NCBI GenBank assembly: GCA_964558465.1
Contig: CAZLEF010000151.1
Location: forward strand, 1 to 5,116
Direction of reading: 5' to 3'
DNA: 5,116 nucleotides
Source of the DNA: JACJYC01 sp964558465
GTDB taxonomy: Bacteria; Bacteroidota; Bacteroidia; Chitinophagales; Saprospiraceae
The translations under genes and the position numbers were made by a program. Below are positions 1 to 5,116 of the stretch, one piece after another. Every line of letters begins with the position of its first letter. Within the stretch, counting starts at the first letter, position 1. Under the pieces are notes generated by a model. That model was not told the origin of the DNA. It made no database searches and saw only the letters and a list, made by a program, of their open reading frames with translations.

Positions 1-55
1 AGTCACCAAGTCACCAAGTCACCAAGTCACCAAGTCACCAAGTCACCAAGTCACC
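1..55. repeat. 8-bp tandem repeat array (AGTCACCA)n, open at the left edge
   Basis: Six perfect copies of AGTCACCA (1-48) are followed by a seven-base partial copy (49-55). The array breaks at base 56, where C replaces the expected A, and it continues beyond the window on the left. On the minus strand it reads TGGTGACT, so it contains the last codons and the TGA stop (43-45) of the response regulator gene. Because 8 is not a multiple of 3, each reading frame meets a TGA within about three units. Perfect identity of the copies suggests recent expansion or active slippage (inference). Confidence 0.95.
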
Positions 56-732
56 CCGTCGGTCAAAATAAAACCGCTGCCGTAAACATTGGCGATCTCA
101 ATGGCGGGGTCTTCCGAAAGGTATTTCCGGAGCCTGGAAATAAATACGTCCATACTCCTGCGGTTGAAATAATCATTACCCGACCAAAGAGAATTCAATA
201 CCTGCCGCCGGGATAACAATTTGCCTTTGTTTTCACATAACAACCTGAGCAATTGGGCCTCCCGTTCCGTCAGCACCTGTTCTTTTTCCCCCAGCATCAG
301 TTTCTGGTTGACCGGATCGAACTGGTAGCTGCCAACCTGAAACAGGGGCGTTTCCGCATCACTTTTTCCGCGTGTCCGCCGCAGGATGGCCTTGATCCTG
401 GCTACCAGTTCCTCTTCTTCCACCGGTTTGACGATATAATCGTCGGCCCCCAGGTTGAACCCTTTGAGTTTATCCACTTTTAACGCCCTGGCCGTCAGAA
501 AAAGGAAAGGCGCGCCGGGGTCCATCATCCGGATTTCCCGGGCCAGCGTCAGGCCGTCCATCCCGGGCATCATAATATCCAGGATGGAGAGCTCGTAAGC
601 CTGTTTTTTGAACAGGTGAAGCCCCTCCTTGCCGTTTTTGGCCAGACTGACTTCAAATCCCTTCATTTCCAGGTATTCCCTCAGGACGTAACCCAGGGTT
701 TCATTGTCTTCTACCAGTAATATTCGATGCAT
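43..732 (-). CDS. OmpR/PhoB-family two-component response regulator (RprY-like)
   Basis: This is a 229-residue cytoplasmic DNA-binding response regulator. A partner histidine kinase would phosphorylate its receiver domain and the C-terminal winged helix would then act on promoters. The receiver domain covers about residues 3-117. It has the acidic pair E8-D9 (VEDN), the predicted phospho-acceptor D52 (LDIMMPGMDG), the switch residue T80 (FLTA) and K102 in VKP, so all catalytic positions are present. The winged helix-turn-helix covers about 128-225, with LTEREAQLLRLL before the helix-turn-helix and RRSMDVFISRLRKYL as the likely recognition helix region. NRRSMDVFISRLRKYL and the IEI-N-YGSGF ending resemble Bacteroides RprY from memory, but orthology is not shown. 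The start MHRILLVEDN gives the normal family N-terminus; the upstream bases are A-rich with no Shine-Dalgarno. Length is typical. The last residues (VTW) and the stop lie inside the 8-bp array. No kinase gene is in the window; it could lie to the left, downstream on the same strand. Confidence 0.95.
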   Translation of the reverse strand: MHRILLVEDNETLGYVLREYLEMKGFEVSLAKNGKEGLHLFKKQAYELSILDIMMPGMDGLTLAREIRMMDPGAPFLFLTARALKVDKLKGFNLGADDYIVKPVEEEELVARIKAILRRTRGKSDAETPLFQVGSYQFDPVNQKLMLGEKEQVLTEREAQLLRLLCENKGKLLSRRQVLNSLWSGNDYFNRRSMDVFISRLRKYLSEDPAIEIANVYGSGFILTDGVTW

Positions 733-784
733 GATTTTTTCTTTGATGGAATTATTGTTGCAATGATGGGAAAGTTTATTGTTG

Positions 785-871
785 CTCCGCCCGCCATAGC
801 CACCTTAGTGGCGGAGGAGGGTTTATTGTTGTTGCCAAACCCCTCCTACGCTGAAGCTTCGGCGGGCGGAG
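785..871. repeat. REP/MITE-like palindromic element, copy A
   Basis: The element starts with CTCCGCCCGCCATAGCC (785-801) and ends with AGCTTCGGCGGGCGGAG (855-871). These ends are inverted repeats matching at 14 of 17 positions, and the outermost dyad is perfect over 12 bp (784-795 with 861-872). Inside, AGGAGGGTTT (815-824) pairs with AAACCCCTCCT (837-847) with one bulged base, closing a loop at 825-836. The left side also has a small hairpin (GCCAC 799-803 with GTGGC 808-812), and the right side has the self-complementary GAAGCTTC (853-860). Both ends recur in copy B at 4723-4834. No clear target-site duplication is visible and there is no coding capacity. Confidence 0.8.
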
Positions 872-880
872 CCCAACCCC

Positions 881-930
881 AAACCATCCCAAACCACCCC
901 AAACTATCCCAAACCACCCCAAACTATTCC
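881..930. repeat. C-rich 10-bp tandem repeat array (AAACYAYCCC)5
   Basis: Five contiguous 10-bp units occur in exact register: AAACCATCCC, AAACCACCCC, AAACTATCCC, AAACCACCCC and AAACTATTCC. The preceding ten bases (871-880) look like a decayed unit that overlaps the end of palindromic element A. On the minus strand, together with those bases, the array gives six runs of three or four G separated by 2-7 bases, which fits the usual sequence rule for a G-quadruplex. The structure is a prediction from sequence only. Confidence 0.9.
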
Positions 931-1032
931 AAAACGCCAAATTAAAGCCGTTTCATCTGTCCGATTTCGCTTTTTGTCGGCTGCGCATGATTATTAATTT
1001 AAGCGAGTCGGCGCGCCCACAAACATATTAGC

Positions 1033-1040
1033 TATTTTTG
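1033..1040 (+). promoter_or_regulatory. Putative Bacteroidota -7 promoter box for the protease gene
   Basis: TATTTTTG matches the Bacteroidota sigma-ABfr -7 consensus TAnnTTTG exactly and is followed by C, as often seen. It lies about 30 bp upstream of the ATG at 1071, which would give a leader of roughly 20-25 nt. No TTG-type -33 box is evident at the expected distance, so the promoter may be weak, activator-dependent or misassigned. The box overlaps a possible in-frame TTG start at 1038, which would therefore not be in the mRNA made from this promoter. Confidence 0.5.
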
Positions 1041-1070
1041 CACCTCCAACTAAAAACGATTAATGCAATT

Positions 1071-4000
1071 ATGATGAAGAGATTTACACCTGGATTTTGG
1101 ATATTGGCGCTTTTATGCGGTTTTTTGTCGCCGGTATTGGGGCAGGAACGCAGCCAGGAAGCCTCGAAAATTGCGCGGGACTTTGTGCAAAACAACCTGG
1201 AGAAATACGGATTGATGCAGTCAGACATTGCGGGCATGGCGGTCAGCGATCAATACGAATCCAGGCACAACGGGGTCACTCATGTTTATTTTGTACAGAA
1301 GTACAGGGGTATCGAAGTGCAAAACGCCATTTACGGCGTCCATATCAAAAACGGGAAAGTAGCGTACTCCACCAGCCGGTTTATCCCGAATCTGGCGGAA
1401 AAGGTGAATGCAACCGACCCGCAATTGAATGCTTACGAATCGGTGGAACGGGCCGCGGCATACCTGGGCCTGATCATCGAGGCGCCGCTGCGTCAGGTTC
1501 AGCAAACCGATCCCTTTTCCTTCCGGTTTGAAGGCGGGAATATCGCACAGGAAAATATCCCGGTCAGCCTTCGCTTTCAACCCGACCCCAAAACCGGCGC
1601 CGTCCGGCTGGCCTGGATCGTCGGGGTTTACGAAGCCAACTCGCCCGACTATTGGAACCTGAGCATCGACGCCCTCACCGGGCAGTTGCTGGCCAAACAC
1701 AACCTGACCCTTCATTGCAGTTTCCCGGCCGGAAGCGGGCACGCGCATAACCTTGCCTGCGCCCTGGACGAAGAAAAGAAAGAAAAACCCGTTCTGCCGC
1801 CGGCAACATTGCTTTCAGGCGCTACCTACAATGTATTCCCCCTGCCGTACGAAAGCCCGCTCGACGGCGATCGCCAACTGGTGGTCGATCCGGCAGATCC
1901 CATCGCCTCTCCATTCGGCTGGCATGATACCGACGGCGTCGCCGGCCCGGAATACACCATCACCCGGGGCAATAACGTCCACGCTTACCTCGACCGGGAC
2001 GACACCAATGCATCGAGCGGCGACGAACCGGACGGAACCAATGCCCTGGTATTCGACTTCCCGCTGGACGTCAATGAAATACCGGATAGTTTCCAGCAAG
2101 CGGCAACCGTCCAGTTGTTTTACACCGTCAATATGATGCACGATTTTGCCTACCGGTACGGCTTTGACGAACAGGCCGGCAATTTCCAGCAGAACAATTA
2201 CAGCAACGGCGGCTCCGCCAACGATTATGTACAGGCGAACGCCCAGGACGGCGCCAACCTGCTCGACGCCGACCATATCAACAATGCCAACTTTTTTACC
2301 CCTGCTGACGGCTCGCGCCCCAGGATCCAGATGTATTTATGGGAAGGCAATTCCGGCGGGCTTTTCACGGTCCTTCAACCCGAAGGCATCTCCGGTACCC
2401 GGGATGCCGGCACGGCCGTGTTCGGACCCGCCATCGGGGCCACTCCGGTTGAAGGCAAAATTGCGCCTGCATTCGATGGAAGTTCCAACGGCAGCCTGGG
2501 TTGCCAGAACATTGTGAACGTCGCAGAAGTGGCCGGCAATGTAGCCCTGGTGGACCGCGGCAATTGTTTTTTCCATGAAAAAGCCCTGAAGGCCCAGGCA
2601 GCCGGCGCAATCGCCCTGATCATTTGCAATTTTGAAGAAACCATTATCAATATGGCCGAGGTCGCCAATCTGCCGGATGTTACGATCCCCACGGTGATGC
2701 TCAAACGTTCGGATTGCATTCAAATCCTGAATGTGATCAATACCGGCGAAGATGTTCGCATCCGGCTCGCAGCGGTTGACGCAACCGGCCCTGAACACCT
2801 CGACGGCGACCTGGAAAGCGTGATCGTGGGACACGAATTCGGGCACGGCATTTCCAATCGCCTCACCGGCGGCCCTTCCCGCGCGGATTGTCTGCAGAAC
2901 GAAGAGCAAATGGGCGAAGGCTGGAGCGACTTCTTCGGCATGGTCGTTACCGCCAAACCCGGCCAGAGCGGCGAAATGCCCCGCGGCGTCGGCAGTTATG
3001 TCTGGGGCGGCGGCCTGGGCACCGGGTTCCGAACCCTTCCTTACTCCACCGATATGAGCGTCAATACCAAAACCTACGATGATATCATCGGACAAGGGAT
3101 ACATACCCTGGGCGAAGTATGGCTCAGCGTCCTTTGGGACCTTTACTGGGAATTGGTGGAAATTTATGGTTTTGACGAAGACTTTATCCACGGCGCCGGC
3201 GGCAACAACATGGCGATCCAGCTTGTCATGGACGGCATGAAACTTCAACCATGCCTTCCGGGCCTGATTGATGGCAGAAACGCTCTCCTAGCCGCGGATT
3301 TCCTGAATTACGACGGCGCGCACGAATGCCTGATCTGGGAGGTTTTTGCCCGCAGAGGACTGGGTTGGAGCGCCGACCAGGGTTCTTCCACCAACAACGG
3401 CGATAACCGCGAAGCTTTCGACACCATGCCGGAATGCATTAAAGAACTCAAGATCACAAAGGAAGTTAACAAACCAAATATCGAAGCGGGCGATCAACTT
3501 ATTTATTCCCTGATGGTCACCAACCACACGGATGAAACCCTGCAGAACGTAACCGTTACCGATGAATTTCCGCAGGGCGCCGCCTATGTGGCCGGATCGG
3601 CTTCGGCTGTCTTCCCCTTTACGGTGGATGCGGGTACGATCAGTTGGGAGATCGGCGAATTATTGCCCGACCAATTCCTGATCTTGTCTTATAAGGTCAA
3701 TACGGACCCCGCGCTCCACTCACAAGGCATTTTTGCCGACGATTTTGAGACGTTCTCCGTTGACTGGTTCGCAGAAAACCTCGACAACAACACGAACCCG
3801 GAAACCGACTTCTGGCAATATTCCGATCTTTCGCCCAGGAGCGGTGATTTCAGCTGGTTTATCGATGATTCCGAAAGGGCGAACGACCAGGCCCTGGTTT
3901 ATTTCAACCCAATCTCCGTAAGCGGAGACCAGCCGGTGTTGCGTTTCTGGCACCGTTACAACACAGAGCCTGTTTTTGACGGCGGAATCGTGCAAATATC

Positions 4001-4646
4001 TGCAAACGGTACCGATTGGTTCTCTTTGGAAGGCCGCTTACTGCGCAATAACTACCGGGGAAAGGTCAATTATTCTGCATTCGCCATTCCGAACGCTCAG
4101 GCCTTTTGGGGCAACAGCAATCAATATATCGATTCTTATATCGACCTGAGCGAATACAAGGGCCAGGATATTTATTTCCGGTTCCGTTTCGGTTCCGACG
4201 CAGAACCTGCGAATGCGATCGAAACCGGCGAAGGCTGGTATGTGGATGATGTGGAGATCATGGATATGGTGAACTACCAGACGGAAGCCTGTGTCAGCGC
4301 AACAGGGGCCCTCACCGTCTGCGCCAAACCGGCTGAGGCAGGGACCGTGGTAGAACCCAATTTTGCCAACGCCGTCAGCGAACTGGACAACCTGGACGCT
4401 GTGGTGAATATTTTCCCGAACCCCGTTAAAGAGGAATTGTTCATCAGCCTGGACGCCGGGCAAAACGGAAAAATGGAAATTTCCCTGCTGAGTGTGGACG
4501 GACGGTTGGTGACTTCACAACTGCAATCCATCAGCCAGGGGCGCCAGCGTTTCACCGTGGATGTCTCCAACCTGGCAGCGGGCTTCTATTTTGTCCGGTT
4601 AAATACCGGGAATGAAGTGGTCACGCAGAAGATTGTGATTGAATAA
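1071..4646 (+). CDS. Secreted M36 (fungalysin) zinc metalloprotease with PA, DUF11, jelly-roll-like and T9SS sorting domains
   Basis: This is a 1191-residue secreted protease, probably degrading extracellular protein. Residues 1-24 form a signal peptide (KR, hydrophobic core, cleavage likely after VLG). A fungalysin/thermolysin-type propeptide (about 54-109) and a PepSY-like segment (about 165-208) follow. The M36 catalytic region spans about 250-789, beginning near ATYNVFPLP and SPFGWHDTDG. It contains the zinc site HEFGH (H588, E589, H592) and the third ligand E616 in GEGWSDF, so the catalytic set is complete. A protease-associated (PA) domain is inserted at about 436-567 (ALVDRGNCFFHEKALKAQAA). 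A DUF11 repeat (about 792-879), a jelly-roll domain like those of immune inhibitor A/MAM proteins (about 887-1067) and a T9SS type A sorting domain (about 1109-1191, IFPNP at its start, KIVIE at the end) complete it. The ATG at 1071 (or 1074) is preferred: a frame extension to TTG 1038 would add 11 residues ahead of the signal peptide and overlap the promoter box. No Shine-Dalgarno is visible. M36 identity is firm; the substrate is unknown. Confidence 0.96.
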   Translation: MMKRFTPGFWILALLCGFLSPVLGQERSQEASKIARDFVQNNLEKYGLMQSDIAGMAVSDQYESRHNGVTHVYFVQKYRGIEVQNAIYGVHIKNGKVAYSTSRFIPNLAEKVNATDPQLNAYESVERAAAYLGLIIEAPLRQVQQTDPFSFRFEGGNIAQENIPVSLRFQPDPKTGAVRLAWIVGVYEANSPDYWNLSIDALTGQLLAKHNLTLHCSFPAGSGHAHNLACALDEEKKEKPVLPPATLLSGATYNVFPLPYESPLDGDRQLVVDPADPIASPFGWHDTDGVAGPEYTITRGNNVHAYLDRDDTNASSGDEPDGTNALVFDFPLDVNEIPDSFQQAATVQLFYTVNMMHDFAYRYGFDEQAGNFQQNNYSNGGSANDYVQANAQDGANLLDADHINNANFFTPADGSRPRIQMYLWEGNSGGLFTVLQPEGISGTRDAGTAVFGPAIGATPVEGKIAPAFDGSSNGSLGCQNIVNVAEVAGNVALVDRGNCFFHEKALKAQAAGAIALIICNFEETIINMAEVANLPDVTIPTVMLKRSDCIQILNVINTGEDVRIRLAAVDATGPEHLDGDLESVIVGHEFGHGISNRLTGGPSRADCLQNEEQMGEGWSDFFGMVVTAKPGQSGEMPRGVGSYVWGGGLGTGFRTLPYSTDMSVNTKTYDDIIGQGIHTLGEVWLSVLWDLYWELVEIYGFDEDFIHGAGGNNMAIQLVMDGMKLQPCLPGLIDGRNALLAADFLNYDGAHECLIWEVFARRGLGWSADQGSSTNNGDNREAFDTMPECIKELKITKEVNKPNIEAGDQLIYSLMVTNHTDETLQNVTVTDEFPQGAAYVAGSASAVFPFTVDAGTISWEIGELLPDQFLILSYKVNTDPALHSQGIFADDFETFSVDWFAENLDNNTNPETDFWQYSDLSPRSGDFSWFIDDSERANDQALVYFNPISVSGDQPVLRFWHRYNTEPVFDGGIVQISANGTDWFSLEGRLLRNNYRGKVNYSAFAIPNAQAFWGNSNQYIDSYIDLSEYKGQDIYFRFRFGSDAEPANAIETGEGWYVDDVEIMDMVNYQTEACVSATGALTVCAKPAEAGTVVEPNFANAVSELDNLDAVVNIFPNPVKEELFISLDAGQNGKMEISLLSVDGRLVTSQLQSISQGRQRFTVDVSNLAAGFYFVRLNTGNEVVTQKIVIE

Positions 4647-4657
4647 TACCTGATTGG

Positions 4658-4717
4658 TAAAACGCACAGGGGCCAATTTGCCGTTAATCATTCGGCAAAT
4701 CGGCCCCTGCTGTTTTA
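4658..4717 (+). terminator. Strong intrinsic terminator, apparently bidirectional
   Basis: Twelve bases after the protease stop, the arm 4667-4683 (CAGGGGCCAATTTGCCG) pairs with 4693-4709 at 16 of 17 positions; the single mismatch is A4675 against C4701. The loop is nine bases. The stem is extended by TAAAAC (4658-4663) against GTTTTA (4712-4717), which places a T-run after the hairpin on the plus strand and another on the minus strand. It can therefore terminate the protease transcript and also block read-through from the convergent tRNA side. Confidence 0.9.
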
Positions 4718-4722
4718 GCGGA

Positions 4723-4834
4723 CTCCGTCCGCCGTAGCCCGCCGAAGAACATACCCGAAGCAGAATTAAGTGAAAAACTGCTGGGCGGAGCCCGCCTGCG
4801 CTCCTCGCTGCGCTCGGAGCTTCGGCGGGCGGAG
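4723..4834. repeat. REP/MITE-like palindromic element, copy B
   Basis: The left end CTCCGTCCGCCGTAGCC (4723-4739) differs from the left end of copy A by two transitions, and the right end AGCTTCGGCGGGCGGAG (4818-4834) is identical to that of copy A. The interior is unrelated and longer (112 bp in total against 87). GCCCGCCGAAG (4737-4747) is perfectly inverted at 4820-4830. A second stem forms between GCCCGCC (4790-4796) and GGCGGGC (4824-4830), enclosing GCTCC (4800-4804) with GGAGC (4816-4820). GGGCGGAGCCC (4783-4793) also occurs in copy A at 864-874. The element ends one base short of the tRNA discriminator position. Confidence 0.75.
4773..4830 (-). terminator. Possible tRNA-Ser terminator formed by the palindromic element
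   Basis: Reading leftwards from the tRNA, the transcript passes a GC-rich stem (4790-4830) or a smaller hairpin GGGC-TCC-GCCC (4783-4793), then AGCAG, then five U (4773-4777). The hairpin followed by a U-run fits an intrinsic terminator, although the five-base gap before the U-run is longer than ideal. The bidirectional terminator at 4658-4717 would act as a backup. Confidence 0.4.
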
Positions 4835-4835
4835 G

Positions 4836-4922
4836 CGGAGAGGGAGGGATTCGAACCCCCGGTGCCCGTGAGGGCACACCTGATTTCGAGTCAGGCCCGT
4901 TCGACCACTCCGGCACCTCTCC
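4836..4922 (-). tRNA. tRNA-Ser(CGA)
   Basis: This is an 87-nt type II tRNA. The acceptor stem GGAGAGG (4916-4922) pairs perfectly with CCTCTCC (4837-4843), and the discriminator is G (4836), as usual for serine. The anticodon stem CCTGA/TCAGG (4891-4895 with 4879-4883) closes the loop CTCGAAA, giving anticodon CGA at 4886-4888, which reads UCG. A long variable arm (about 4861-4878) has a six-pair stem GTGCCC/GGGCAC, diagnostic for Ser/Leu/Tyr. The T arm is GGGGG-TTCGAAT-CCCTC with one G-U pair. The CCA end is not encoded; GCC follows the acceptor stem. Confidence 0.97.
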
Positions 4923-4965
4923 AGGTTGCGCCATGTTTTGCGACGCGATTGTGGCTAACGAGACG

Positions 4966-4973
4966 CAAATGTA
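4966..4973 (-). promoter_or_regulatory. Bacteroidota -7 promoter box for tRNA-Ser
   Basis: On the minus strand these bases read TACATTTG followed by C, an exact match to TAnnTTTG, lying 43 bp upstream of the tRNA 5' end. Initiation some 5-8 bases downstream would give a leader of about 35-40 nt to be removed by RNase P. The expected -33 region falls in an A/T-rich stretch and a decayed repeat unit (about 4990-4998), with only a weak TTCG at roughly the right distance. Confidence 0.6.
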
Positions 4974-5002
4974 ATCTTTTTTTCAATCAATCGAACCAAT
5001 TG

Positions 5003-5034
5003 TTGATGCGTTGATGCGTTGATTTGTTGATTTG
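5003..5034. repeat. 8-bp tandem repeat array (TTGATKYG)4
   Basis: Two copies of TTGATGCG (5003-5018) are followed by two copies of TTGATTTG (5019-5034). The two variants are grouped, not alternating, as expected from stepwise duplication. The array sits between a single isolated unit of the neighbouring 9-bp repeat (4990-4998) and the main 9-bp array that begins at 5039. Confidence 0.85.
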
Positions 5035-5038
5035 AGGA

Positions 5039-5116
5039 ATCGAATCAATCGAATCAATCGAATCAATCGAACCAATCGAACCAATCGAACCAATCGAACC
5101 AATCGAACCAATCGAA
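5039..5116. repeat. 9-bp tandem repeat array (ATCGAAYCA)n, open at the right edge
   Basis: Three units of ATCGAATCA (5039-5065) are followed by five units of ATCGAACCA (5066-5110) and a six-base partial unit (5111-5116) at the window end, so the true length is unknown. Variants are segregated by position: all T-type units are nearest the tRNA and all C-type units are distal. A lone C-type unit at 4990-4998 lies beyond the 8-bp array. I see no coding sequence in 4974-5116. Confidence 0.95.

Larger units (their letters stand above)
733..1070. other. Divergent intergenic region between regulator and protease genes
   Basis: This 338-bp stretch separates the 5' ends of two divergent genes. It contains, in order, two of three TTATTGTTGC copies (752-761, 776-785), a palindromic element (785-871) whose centre carries the third copy, a C-rich 10-bp array (881-930), about 100 bp without recognisable content (931-1032), and a TAnnTTTG box (1033-1040). 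I could not find a convincing TAnnTTTG box for the regulator; the nearest candidate on the minus strand, TAAACTTT (about 773-780), does not match. A plus-strand open frame across 727-945 is only the readable face of the repeats. Confidence 0.8.

Noticed and set aside
727..945. A 72-residue plus-strand open frame in the divergent region
   Set aside because: It translates the palindromic element and the 10-bp array (repeated NHPKLSQTTPNYS), overlaps the regulator start, and has no independent sign of coding.
1071..1142. Lipoprotein signal (LALLCG near the N-terminus of the protease)
   Set aside because: The residue before Cys16 is Leu, not Gly/Ala/Ser, so the lipobox rule fails; cleavage after VLG and the T9SS sorting domain fit a normal signal peptidase I substrate.
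2337..3248. A 303-residue minus-strand open frame antisense to the protease gene
   Set aside because: It lies wholly opposite the M36 catalytic region with its HEFGH site, has no recognisable domain, and is expected from GC-rich codon use in the real gene.
4836..4922. Integrative-element attachment site at the tRNA-Ser
   Set aside because: No duplicated tRNA 3' segment, integrase or phage gene is present; the neighbouring repeat is unrelated to the tRNA sequence.
4599..4934. A 111-residue minus-strand open frame across the tRNA (EVPEWSNGPDSKSGVPSRAP...)
   Set aside because: It is a translation through tRNA-Ser and the palindromic element, a well-known kind of spurious protein call; the tRNA structure explains the sequence fully.
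5039..5116. CRISPR array at the right edge
   Set aside because: The 9-bp units are directly contiguous, with no spacers and no cas genes; it is a simple tandem repeat.

Overview
The window looks like chromosomal DNA of a Bacteroidota bacterium, possibly of the Saprospiraceae/Lewinella type (class-level placement is inference). Four things point to the phylum: a type IX secretion (T9SS) C-terminal sorting domain on a large secreted protease, an OmpR-family regulator resembling Bacteroides RprY, two copies of the Bacteroidota -7 promoter box TAnnTTTG, and start codons preceded by A-rich sequence instead of Shine-Dalgarno motifs. The base composition is moderately GC-rich for the phylum.

Layout from left to right. 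An 8-bp tandem array (1-55, continuing off the left edge) supplies the stop codon of a minus-strand response regulator (43-732). A 338-bp divergent intergenic region (733-1070) follows. It holds three copies of a TTATTGTTGC motif, a REP/MITE-like palindromic element (785-871), a C-rich 10-bp tandem array (881-930) and a TAnnTTTG box (1033-1040). Next is a large plus-strand gene (1071-4646) for a secreted M36 (fungalysin-type) zinc metalloprotease with a PA insert, a DUF11 domain, a jelly-roll-like domain and a T9SS sorting domain. It ends at a strong, apparently bidirectional terminator (4658-4717). A second copy of the palindromic element (4723-4834) ends 1 bp from the 3' end of a minus-strand tRNA-Ser(CGA) (4836-4922), which has its own TAnnTTTG box (4966-4973). 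The right edge is filled by an 8-bp array (5003-5034) and a 9-bp array (5039-5116, continuing off the window).

The genes do not form an operon: regulator and protease are divergent, and protease and tRNA are convergent. Whether the regulator controls the protease cannot be told from the sequence. Coding content is ordinary for the phylum. The unusual part is the intergenic DNA, where four short tandem arrays of different unit length and two copies of a terminal-inverted-repeat element sit directly at gene ends. I see no CRISPR array, phage gene, transposase or defence system.
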